Origin: Novosphingobium sp. RL4
Lineage (GTDB): Bacteria > Pseudomonadota > Alphaproteobacteria > Sphingomonadales > Sphingomonadaceae
Length of the DNA stretch: 64,000 bases
Direction of reading: 5' to 3'
Assembly: GCF_035658495.1 (NCBI RefSeq)
Contig: NZ_CP141945.1
Coordinates: forward strand, 1,756,725 to 1,820,724
Every line of letters starts with the position of its first letter. Position 1 is the stretch's first letter. Under the pieces are notes generated by a model, which was given only the letters and a program-made list of their open reading frames with translations, was not told the DNA's origin and did no database searches. Shown one piece after another: positions 42,810 to 50,094 of the stretch. A program made the translations under genes and the position numbers.

Positions 42810-43832
42810 CTACCGTAGTGCGACTTCTCTACAGTATTGCCGCAGAAGCCGGATCAGGTCCCCGAAGATGCGCAAGGGTGCTCTCGGAAAAAGCAGCAGG
42901 AACGCGGCCCAGGCCATCACGTCCGAAGGGTGGCGCAGAACGCCGCTCAGGAAGATGGCCGCAGGAAGAAAGCCCAGATAGTAGTCCTGAAGAAGCAGGA
43001 TGTGGTTGCTCAGCGGCGCTATCACGACCGGCACATTGTGCCACAGCAGACGTCTCAGCCAAAGAACGATCCCGTAAACCGCCAGGAAACAGGCAGGAAT
43101 GACGCCCCCGAGTTTGACCATCATGACCGCAAGCCCGGCAACTTCCGCGGGCATGACGATCCAGGATGCCAGACGTCTCGTGGGCATGGCTCCATGCTTT
43201 ACGACGAAAGTCTCCACGCCGGTGACCTGATCGGCCGCAAGGTCGCGCAGCTGGTGCCACAGGATGGCGCGCATCCCGTGGGCAAGGCTCCATACTGCAA
43301 CCGCCCCAAGCCAGACAGGATCGATCGCCAGGTCTGCGCTGCGAAAGGCGAGCAACAGGGCAACCAGCGTCGGCAAGGTCGCTTCGCCCAGCGCCACCAC
43401 GATGATGCCCGCGCTTGCGCGCTTCTTCAGACGGAACGGTGGAACTGAATAAGCCAGGAATGCGAGCCAGGCGCAGGCATAGGCGATGCAAAGCGGAAGG
43501 TTGTCACGCCATGCGAAGAGGAACGCCGCGCCGGTGGCGATGCTTGCGACGAGCATTGCTGCAGCGAGCATGCGGACAGGCCCCGTTGCCAATGTGCTTT
43601 TGCCTGCGCGCAGGTCTTCCTCGCGGTCGCAGAGGTCGTTTACGATGCTGGCAAAAATTGCGCCGCTCACGAGCGACAGGATCAGCAGGATCGCGTCGCG
43701 CCAATGCGGGAGAACAGGCTGGCCAGCGCAGATCAGCGTTGCCGGGAACAGGCTGACGATGACGAGCAGCTTGTAGTCCCACCAGTCGCTCGCGCGGGTT
43801 GTTCGCCTTATGGAATCAAACACCTTGGGCAT
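42810..43832 (-). CDS. UbiA family prenyltransferase
   Basis: A 340-residue integral membrane prenyltransferase with about eight to nine helices. The two Asp-rich Mg-diphosphate motifs are visible: NDLCDREEDLRAGKS near residue 65 and RDLAADQVTG in the second half. The family transfers prenyl groups to aromatic acceptors or, in the decaprenyl-phosphate phosphoribosyltransferase branch, moves phosphoribose onto a lipid carrier. Its place next to glycan export genes makes the second role worth considering; the adjacent terpene-cyclase-like gene would fit the first. The ATG at 43832 lies after a GGGGG run; a TTG two codons earlier is possible. Confidence 0.82.
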   Translation of the reverse strand: MPKVFDSIRRTTRASDWWDYKLLVIVSLFPATLICAGQPVLPHWRDAILLILSLVSGAIFASIVNDLCDREEDLRAGKSTLATGPVRMLAAAMLVASIATGAAFLFAWRDNLPLCIAYACAWLAFLAYSVPPFRLKKRASAGIIVVALGEATLPTLVALLLAFRSADLAIDPVWLGAVAVWSLAHGMRAILWHQLRDLAADQVTGVETFVVKHGAMPTRRLASWIVMPAEVAGLAVMMVKLGGVIPACFLAVYGIVLWLRRLLWHNVPVVIAPLSNHILLLQDYYLGFLPAAIFLSGVLRHPSDVMAWAAFLLLFPRAPLRIFGDLIRLLRQYCREVALR

Positions 43833-44243
43833 TGGCAATCATCCCCCGCCAGCGGAAGCCGAGGACGACACTCCGCAGCAGTGGAGTTCGATCTAGCGGA
43901 ACGTAAGGTTATGGAACAGTGCTGTTATATTTGATGGAATGGCGAAAAGATCGCGCCGGATAGACCCGTCCAAATTCGCGATGCGTCGCTGCCTTGCGTT
44001 TTGCATCCGGTTGAAACTCAAAGTTGCATCTGCGGGACCGGACGCCCGGTCCTGTCGCTATAATGGGAAGTGGGGGACGCGGGAACGGATTGGCCGTTTG
44101 CAGTCTGGACGAAGGTAATCGGCGGCTTTGCGAAATTTCATCGCGCGGAGGATAACACCTGGTTGCGTTTTGTAGAGGAAGGCCCCGTAATGCAATCCAT
44201 TCCAAATGGCCCGGGTACCCCAGGTAGCAGGTAGGGATCGCAC
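43833..44243. promoter_or_regulatory. 411-bp intergenic region before the GGDEF-EAL gene
   Basis: It holds a 7-bp hairpin GGACCGG (44035-44041)/CCGGTCC (44046-44052), a TATAAT-like hexamer just after it near 44058, and a short leader ORF at 44190-44234. Nothing else is supported. UbiA and GGDEF-EAL are transcribed away from each other, so both promoters lie here. Confidence 0.35.
44190..44234 (+). CDS. 14-residue leader peptide ORF upstream of GGDEF-EAL
   Basis: ATG behind AGGAAGG (7-nt spacing) opens a frame encoding MQSIPNGPGTPGSR and stopping at TAG, 9 bp before the ATG of the GGDEF-EAL gene. The good ribosome-binding site and position suggest a translated uORF that could tune the downstream gene, but a frame this short can arise by chance. 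Confidence 0.3.
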   Translation: MQSIPNGPGTPGSR

Positions 44244-46436
44244 ATGTTTCTTGGCCAAAAACTGTCGGGACACCGCGGCGTGGTTGCGATTGTCGGTATC
44301 CTCGGTTTGACGATAGGCGGTTCAGCCGCACTGTTCGTGACGTCGCAGTCGATGGACCGGATCGCAGCGGCGCGGCAGGAGCAGCAAGTGCAGAACGCGC
44401 TTGCCCGCATCGTTTCGAGCTCGTCGGCCCAGGCATCTGCGATCAGTGCGCGGCTGGAGCCGGCACGGCAGATTGCGGACCTCGGGCCGGATGAAGCGGC
44501 GACCTGGCTGGACAACGAACTGGGGCGGCCTACCGTGGCCGCCGATGCGACGAAAGCGGTCGCGATCATGACGCCTTCGGGCGCGATCTATGGTTACACC
44601 AAGGCCGGCCGGGCAGAGCCCGAGGATCTGGAGGAAATCCAGAGCGCGACCAATGGCCTGGTGGCCTCTCTTCGTGACGCTTCTCCTTCTGCTCCTCCGG
44701 CCTTGGCGGGCACCCGAAAGGACGCGCCGGCGATGGCCGACCTTGGGTCCGTTCGGGGCGTCCCTGCCATTGTCGCCGCATCCCGGCTGCCCGCTTCCGG
44801 TGAACCGCTGACGCTGGTTACTGTCACATATCTGGACGAGCCGCTCCTGAACCGCTGGGCCAGCACGTTGATGCTCGATGGCTTCGCGGCCATCGGACCC
44901 AGGGCCATGCCTTCCCCCGCGATGCGGAGCGTTGCCCTGACCGCTTCCGACGGCACGGCGTTGGGGCGCATGGTATGGCGTCCGGCAAGACCCGGCGAGG
45001 CTATTCGCAGATATGTCATCCCCGCAACGCTGGCGATCGGCGCGGCGGTGCTCATCCTGTTCCTGATGATCGCCTTGCGCGCCAATAGCCTGAGGGAAGA
45101 AGCCGTAAACAATTCCAGGCGAGCACGTTTCCTCGAGAGTTTCGATCCCGGAACCGGGCTGGCAAACAGGGCTACGTTCATCAAGCAACTGGAACAGATC
45201 GCGGGAGCCCAGCCCTGCCAGCTGGTGCTGCTGGATGCCGACGATTTCAGCGCCATCAACGAGGCACTCGGCCACCGTGCCGGGGATGACGTTATCCGCG
45301 AATTCGGCAAGGCGCTGCTTGCCGAATTCCAGGGCTCGCGCTGCCTGGTCGCAAGGCTGGATGGCGATGAATTCGCCGTGCTCATCGTGGGCAATCCCGA
45401 CGTGCACGATCTCGGCCCCCGTGCAACCGGCATCGCCATCAGCAGGGGAACGCGCGATGGCGGGACGGTATCCGTAACGATCTCCGCCGGGATCGCCGCC
45501 GCGCCCGAGCATGGTCATACCGCCAGCGAACTGATGAAGCATGCAGACATCGCCCTTGGTGCTGCAAAGTCCGCAGGGCCGGCCAGCCACGTCGTTTACG
45601 ATCCCGCGCTTGGCGAGGCCTTCAAGAGCCGCAAGGGCCTTGAGGCGCGCATGAAGAAGGCCATCGAGGACGAAGGGTTCGAGCTGTTCTATCAGCCGAT
45701 TATCAGCCTGAGCACGATGAAGCCCGCCGGTGTCGAGGCGCTGCTGCGATTGAAGCGCGGGGCCACGGACACGCCCGCCGTCTTCGTGCCGGTGATCGAG
45801 AAGCTCGGGCTCATGCCGCAACTGGGGGCGTGGATCATCCAGCAGGCCTTCAAGGACAGTCGCCGTTGGCCCAAGCTGAAGACCTCGATCAACCTCTCGC
45901 CGCTTCAGCTCGAGAATACCGCCTTGCTCGATCAGGTGGATTTCAACCGGGCGCGTTTCAATGTCGAGCCGGTTTCCATCGGCTTCGAGATCACCGAAGG
46001 CGTCCTGCTCAACAAGTCCGCGACGGTCCATGCGAACCTTCAGGGGCTGCGTGAGCGCGGCTACATCCTGGCGCTTGACGATTTCGGGACCGGTTACTCG
46101 TCGCTCAGCTACCTCTCGGAGTTCGAAATTCAAAGGCTCAAGCTGGATCAGAGCTTCATCCGCGGTGGGCGCCTGCTGGAAAACCGGAGCGCCACGCTTG
46201 TTCACGGCGTGATCGACATCTGCCACAAGCTGAACATCGACGTTGTGGCGGAAGGCATCGAAGACATCGCTGAAGCGTCGACATTGCGGGCATGGGGATG
46301 CGATTTCGCGCAGGGCTACCAGTTCGGCAAACCGGCACCGGCGCGTGTCACGGCGCAGAACCTCGTGACCTTGCAGAATAACGCGCATGAGATCGTCGAC
46401 TATCGCACCGGCGAGCCGCTTTTCGGGACGCTTTAG
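44244..46436 (+). CDS. GGDEF-EAL protein, probable c-di-GMP phosphodiesterase
   Basis: A 730-residue inner-membrane signalling protein. A membrane helix near residues 10-30, a periplasmic sensor region and a second helix near 260-280 (VIPATLAIGAAVLILFLMIA) precede a GGDEF domain whose active site reads RLDGDEF instead of RxGGDEF, near residue 372. The EAL domain looks intact: GVEALLRLK near residue 497, LDDFGTGYSSLSYL, KLDQSFIRG and VVAEGIED. It therefore most likely degrades c-di-GMP, with the GGDEF domain regulatory. Next to a polysaccharide locus, control of glycan production or biofilm is plausible. Confidence 0.9.
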   Translation: MFLGQKLSGHRGVVAIVGILGLTIGGSAALFVTSQSMDRIAAARQEQQVQNALARIVSSSSAQASAISARLEPARQIADLGPDEAATWLDNELGRPTVAADATKAVAIMTPSGAIYGYTKAGRAEPEDLEEIQSATNGLVASLRDASPSAPPALAGTRKDAPAMADLGSVRGVPAIVAASRLPASGEPLTLVTVTYLDEPLLNRWASTLMLDGFAAIGPRAMPSPAMRSVALTASDGTALGRMVWRPARPGEAIRRYVIPATLAIGAAVLILFLMIALRANSLREEAVNNSRRARFLESFDPGTGLANRATFIKQLEQIAGAQPCQLVLLDADDFSAINEALGHRAGDDVIREFGKALLAEFQGSRCLVARLDGDEFAVLIVGNPDVHDLGPRATGIAISRGTRDGGTVSVTISAGIAAAPEHGHTASELMKHADIALGAAKSAGPASHVVYDPALGEAFKSRKGLEARMKKAIEDEGFELFYQPIISLSTMKPAGVEALLRLKRGATDTPAVFVPVIEKLGLMPQLGAWIIQQAFKDSRRWPKLKTSINLSPLQLENTALLDQVDFNRARFNVEPVSIGFEITEGVLLNKSATVHANLQGLRERGYILALDDFGTGYSSLSYLSEFEIQRLKLDQSFIRGGRLLENRSATLVHGVIDICHKLNIDVVAEGIEDIAEASTLRAWGCDFAQGYQFGKPAPARVTAQNLVTLQNNAHEIVDYRTGEPLFGTL

Positions 46437-46449
46437 AAGCGATCCCCGG

Positions 46450-47589
46450 TTACTGAAGGACTGGGTTTCTCAAAGCCTCGCAGATTTGCAGCAGCATCTG
46501 CGCAGACTGCGGCCGCGGCGAGCATCCGAGCGTCAGCCAGAGCGGATTGTCCGAGGCATCGAGATATCGTAGCCCCCTTTCGGCGAGCGGGTCACGGGAG
46601 CGGGCGAAGTCCGTCACGCCGGGCAACTGGATTAAATTCGCCGTGCTGCCGCGTTCGAGGGCGAGGATCAGGCGTGTGCCGCGTTCGGCATAGGGATCTG
46701 CAATGTAGAGTTCGCTGCCGTCTGCGGCATAGTGGATCAGGTATCCCATTGCCGGAAAGACATGTTCCAGATCGAACACGAATTCGCAGCCGCGCTCGGG
46801 CATGTCCTTCAGGAACAGGGCGCGGGCATCCCTGCCGCCGTGCCGGCTGATCGCCATGTCCCTGTCTCGCAGCGAGCCGAGGTGATGGAGTAGCGGCGCT
46901 GCTTCTGCCATCGCGCTTTCGATGGCTGCGCGCATGGTTTTGCCGTCACTGGGGGCATCCCGGGCGGCGGCTTGCGGGTGTGGGCCGTCGATCACCGGCT
47001 GGAAACGCCTGCGCAAGTCGGTTTCGATCAATTGTAGCCAGCGTTCCAGGCCGCTGTTGTCCTGTAGCGGCTGCTCGCCGGGGCCTTGCTGGACGTAGAG
47101 TATCTGGAATCGAGCAAGCACTGCCTCGATCGTCCCGGACAACCGCGGCCAGTTGGCGACGGCCCAGATCATCTTGCGGCGGGAGATTTCCATTCCTTGC
47201 GACTGCCAGACCGGGAGGTCGGGCCGCTTTGCGGCATCGGCAAGTTCCGAAAGCGGCAGGATGAGATTGGCAGCCTCCAGTCCGCCGCGCAGGCTTTGCG
47301 GGATCGAGGCCTGCCGCCCACGCATGGTTATCGAGCCGAGTTCCATGATCCACTTCTCGCGCAGTGCGCATCCTCCGAAAGGGGCTTCGGGGCGGCCTGC
47401 ATAGCTGCCGATGTGGAGGAGTTCGTCTTCGAACAGGAATGCGTAGATGCCCGCCCCGCCCAGTCCCATCTCGCGCGCGCCTTCGCGGCTTCTCAGGAGA
47501 CTGTCGAGCGACGTCGGATTGCCTGGAAACGCTCCCGTGCTTTCGGCCCGGACCAGATCGTAGACGTTGAAAATGCGCGATAGAAACAC
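46450..47589 (-). CDS. Uncharacterised protein with a GIY-YIG-like segment
   Basis: A protein of 379 residues if started at the GTG at 47589 (GGGAG 6 nt upstream); an ATG at 47655 would add 22 residues but has no good site. Near residue 48 it reads GIYAFLFEDELLHIGSYAG, then CALREKWIMELG, which resembles the GIY...YIG core and following Arg/Glu helix of GIY-YIG nucleases, with HIG in place of YIG. The rest is unrecognised, with a second half rich in helices (PVIDGPHPQAAARD, then MRAAIESAMAEAAPLLHHLG). A palindrome upstream resembles one before the histidine kinase operon. Confidence 0.55.
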   Translation of the reverse strand: MFLSRIFNVYDLVRAESTGAFPGNPTSLDSLLRSREGAREMGLGGAGIYAFLFEDELLHIGSYAGRPEAPFGGCALREKWIMELGSITMRGRQASIPQSLRGGLEAANLILPLSELADAAKRPDLPVWQSQGMEISRRKMIWAVANWPRLSGTIEAVLARFQILYVQQGPGEQPLQDNSGLERWLQLIETDLRRRFQPVIDGPHPQAAARDAPSDGKTMRAAIESAMAEAAPLLHHLGSLRDRDMAISRHGGRDARALFLKDMPERGCEFVFDLEHVFPAMGYLIHYAADGSELYIADPYAERGTRLILALERGSTANLIQLPGVTDFARSRDPLAERGLRYLDASDNPLWLTLGCSPRPQSAQMLLQICEALRNPVLQ

Positions 47590-47669
47590 CGGACGCTCCC
47601 TTCCGCCATTCAGGGCGGCTGCGTGATTGACCGGATATTCTTTTTCTACCTCCATCGTTGACGGTCGAT

Positions 47670-47684
47670 CCGGGAACTTCCCGG
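47670..47684. promoter_or_regulatory. Palindrome CCGGGAA-C-TTCCCGG
   Basis: A perfect 7-1-7 inverted repeat, 81 bp upstream of the preferred start of the GIY-YIG-like gene and past the response regulator stop. It shares the half-site TTCCCGG with the near-palindrome upstream of the histidine kinase gene. It could be the response regulator's binding site; a weak terminator for the regulator gene is the alternative. Confidence 0.4.
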
Positions 47685-47717
47685 GGTAACGGCCTATTTA
47701 ATCGTCTACTCAATCAA

Positions 47718-48323
47718 TTAAATGGTTTCTCCCTTGTTAAGGGCGATCAGTTGGGCAAGGCCATTGGTTCTCGTCTTGGCCACGATCGCTGCACGGTGAT
47801 CCTCCACTGTCCTTGCCGAAATGCCCAGTCGCTCGCCGACCTCCTTGTTGCTGTGTCCGCGCACCAGCAAGTCGAAAACGTCGCGTTCCCGGCGGGAGAG
47901 TTCCGCTGTGGCGCTTGCGATCCGGCGCTCGCGGGCGGACCATGCCAGGCCCTCGCAGACCGCCCCGACGAGACGCTCCTCGTCGATCGGCTTTTCGAGA
48001 TAGTCGAGCCCGCCATGGCGGCGCACCGCGTCGACGGCGTGGGACGTCGTGGGCCAGGCGGTCATGAAGACAAGCGCCACGGCGCCGTCGGCTGCGCGCA
48101 GGCGGTCGGCAAAGGCGAAGCCGTCCATTTCCCCCATCTGGATATCGCTGACCACGCAGTCGAACCGCTGGCTGTCCAGGGTCGCGAGCAGTTCGGCGGG
48201 GGCTGTGAACGGCGTTGCCGGGAAGCCGTGGCGGGCCAGCAGACGGGCCACCGTATGCGCGAGATCGGTATCGTCGTCGAGCACGGCAACCAGCGGAGCG
48301 GGGGATCGGGCGGGAGCTGTCAT
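47718..48323 (-). CDS. FixJ/LuxR-type response regulator
   Basis: A 201-residue two-component regulator. The receiver domain shows VAVLDDDTDLAHTV (acidic pocket), the phosphoacceptor Asp60 in CVVSDIQMGEMDG, the threonine in FMTAWPT and the lysine in YLEKPIDE. The C-terminal LuxR helix-turn-helix is LSRRERDVFDLLVRGHSNKE then VGERLGISARTVEDHRAAI. The ATG overlaps the kinase gene's stop by 4 bp (ATGA), so sensor and regulator are co-translated. Confidence 0.92.
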   Translation of the reverse strand: MTAPARSPAPLVAVLDDDTDLAHTVARLLARHGFPATPFTAPAELLATLDSQRFDCVVSDIQMGEMDGFAFADRLRAADGAVALVFMTAWPTTSHAVDAVRRHGGLDYLEKPIDEERLVGAVCEGLAWSARERRIASATAELSRRERDVFDLLVRGHSNKEVGERLGISARTVEDHRAAIVAKTRTNGLAQLIALNKGETI

Positions 48324-49942
48324 GTGTCGTTTCCGGCAAGCGGGAGGCGCAGGGTGAAGCACACGTTTTCACTGCGGTCGGTGCGCAGGAGCGATCCGCC
48401 GTGCGCTTCGACGATCGTGCGCGCGATGATGAGGCCCACGCCCATGCCGGCATGTTCGGAAGCAGAGGGCATGGGCGTTGCATGGCTCCGGTTGCTGACG
48501 TGCAGTGCCAGTTCGTCGGCATCGGCGGCGATGTCTATGCGCACGACGCTGTCCGCAGTCGCGGCGATCCCGTTGCGCACGAGGTTGACGAGCGCCTGTG
48601 TCAGTTCGATTTCCTGGATATGGACGATCAGGTCGGGGTCGATCTCGCCGCAGACCAGACGGCATCCTCGCGCGCGCAGTTCGGGGCGAAGCATCTGTTC
48701 CACGGTGTTCAGCAGGAGCCGCACGGGAACTTGCGAAGGCTCGTCGGCGCTCTTTCCGCCGAAGCGGCGCAGGCGGCGCACGAGATCGGAAAGCGTGCGC
48801 GCCTTGCGGTCCACAAGGGCGGCGCTTTCGGCAATGTCCTCGTCGAGCCCGGCCGTGCGTTCGCGCAGATGGCTGGCTTCGATGGCAAGAGTGGAAAGCG
48901 GCTGGCTGATCTCGTGGATCACCGCGACTGACATGGCACGCAACGTTTTGAGGCGTTCGGCCTGGAACAGCAGGCGATTGCGCTTCTCCAGCGTGTCGTG
49001 AGCGGCGCGCTGGGCATCGGCGAAGCTGCCGGCCAGCCAGGCTACGACCACGATCGCCACCAGCGCGAGATGCAGTTCAAGGCGTTCGATCTGCGACAGG
49101 TTCTGGAGGGAGTAGGGCAGCGCCGGAACGAGAATGGCGATGATCGCGAGCCAGGCCGCGACGCGGCCGTGGCAAAGGCCGATCCATGCGCCCGCAAGCA
49201 GGGTCGGCATGGGCTGAAGACCGAGCCCGGCCTGCCATAGCAGCCACGTCAGGCCGAGGCCGAGCGCAAGTATGGCGGTGTCCTGCATGAGGGGACCCGC
49301 CAAGGGTCTCCATGCGAGCGGTAAAGCGCGCCGGGAGGATTTGCCGGGAGCGCGAAGCAGGCTTGCAACCCAGAGCAGCGGCGGCGCGAGCACGAGCACG
49401 CCGAGCAGGTCACCGACTGTCAGGCCGGTGAGGGATAGCACGAGTTCCGCGCCGGTGCCCGTCTTCTGGAATTCCGGCCATAGCACGGCAGTGGCAAGCG
49501 TGAGAGACGCCATCGCGGCGGGGCAGATGACGGCCGAGATCCCGAGATTCATCTGTGCCGACTTCAGCGAGCCGGCAGTCAGGCGGCGAACGACATGGAT
49601 CGTGAGGGCATAGGCGATCGATGGCCGCAACACGCCCCATGCATCGAGCAGGGGGCGCGGGCCGTGCAGGTCAATCGTTCCGGTCGCCAGGTCGACGGCA
49701 AGCTCGGTCAGGCCTGTCCACGGTGCTACTCCCGCGCCGGCCAGCCATATCGCGGCGAAGCGCCAGCCGGCGGCAGGATACCAGAGTGAGAAGAATCCGG
49801 TGCCGCCCCATGGCGCGGCGGCGGCGTGAAGCAGCCAGAAACCCGCGCCGTAGACGACCAGCCACCACAGGCGCGCCTTTGCGGGTGCGGCAGCAGAAGG
49901 CATCGCTTCGGCCATGAAATAGCGCTTGGTGTTCAGAGGCAT
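48320..49942 (-). CDS. MASE1-type membrane sensor histidine kinase
   Basis: A 540-residue kinase. The first 300 residues hold about eight membrane helices of MASE1 type (FFSLWYPAAGWRFAAIWLAG; GLTVGDLLGVLVLAPPLLWV). The cytosolic part has the H-box MSVAVIHEISQPLSTLAIEA near His343, the N-box ALVNLVRNGIAATADS and the G-box HAGMGVGLIIARTIVEAHGG. No PAS domain is seen, so sensing is probably through the membrane region. The start is uncertain: the ATG at 49942 has AAGGG immediately upstream, and 49915 is an alternative. It is coupled to the FixJ-like regulator. Confidence 0.88.
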   Translation of the reverse strand: MPLNTKRYFMAEAMPSAAAPAKARLWWLVVYGAGFWLLHAAAAPWGGTGFFSLWYPAAGWRFAAIWLAGAGVAPWTGLTELAVDLATGTIDLHGPRPLLDAWGVLRPSIAYALTIHVVRRLTAGSLKSAQMNLGISAVICPAAMASLTLATAVLWPEFQKTGTGAELVLSLTGLTVGDLLGVLVLAPPLLWVASLLRAPGKSSRRALPLAWRPLAGPLMQDTAILALGLGLTWLLWQAGLGLQPMPTLLAGAWIGLCHGRVAAWLAIIAILVPALPYSLQNLSQIERLELHLALVAIVVVAWLAGSFADAQRAAHDTLEKRNRLLFQAERLKTLRAMSVAVIHEISQPLSTLAIEASHLRERTAGLDEDIAESAALVDRKARTLSDLVRRLRRFGGKSADEPSQVPVRLLLNTVEQMLRPELRARGCRLVCGEIDPDLIVHIQEIELTQALVNLVRNGIAATADSVVRIDIAADADELALHVSNRSHATPMPSASEHAGMGVGLIIARTIVEAHGGSLLRTDRSENVCFTLRLPLAGNDT

Positions 49943-49978
49943 CCCTTGCCATCTGCACCCGCTGCCTGCCCGGCGTAA

Positions 49979-49995
49979 CCCGGAAATTTCCCGGG
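49979..49995. promoter_or_regulatory. Near-palindrome upstream of the kinase operon
   Basis: CCCGGAAATTTCCCGGG is palindromic apart from one extra C. It lies 37-53 bp upstream of the annotated kinase start and shares TTCCCGG with the perfect palindrome at 47670-47684. A role in autoregulation is inferred. Confidence 0.35.
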
Positions 49996-50025
49996 TGCGC
50001 ACGGGCCGCGTCCATATCATCGGTC

Positions 50026-50070
50026 AAAAAAAGAGGAAGGCGGGCGAACCGTGGTCCGCCCGCCTTCCTC
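50026..50070 (-). terminator. Rho-independent terminator of the TonB receptor gene
   Basis: On the minus strand a 14-bp stem (50057-50070 with 50033-50046) and a loop of about 10 nt are followed by seven T residues (50026-50032 as A on the plus strand). It lies 25 bp beyond the receptor stop codon. This is the clearest intrinsic terminator in the window. Confidence 0.92.
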
Positions 50071-50094
50071 GTCTATCCCGATCGGGCGTCAGCT

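Noticed and set aside
35365..43832. Biosynthetic cluster for a known capsule or sphingan
   Set aside because: The characteristic polymerase, Wzx/Wzy and priming glycosyltransferase genes are absent; only an ABC-type export locus can be supported.
44322..46388. A 688-codon open frame antisense to the GGDEF-EAL gene
   Set aside because: Composition shadow of the sense gene, which has clear EAL motifs; no plausible domain on the antisense strand.
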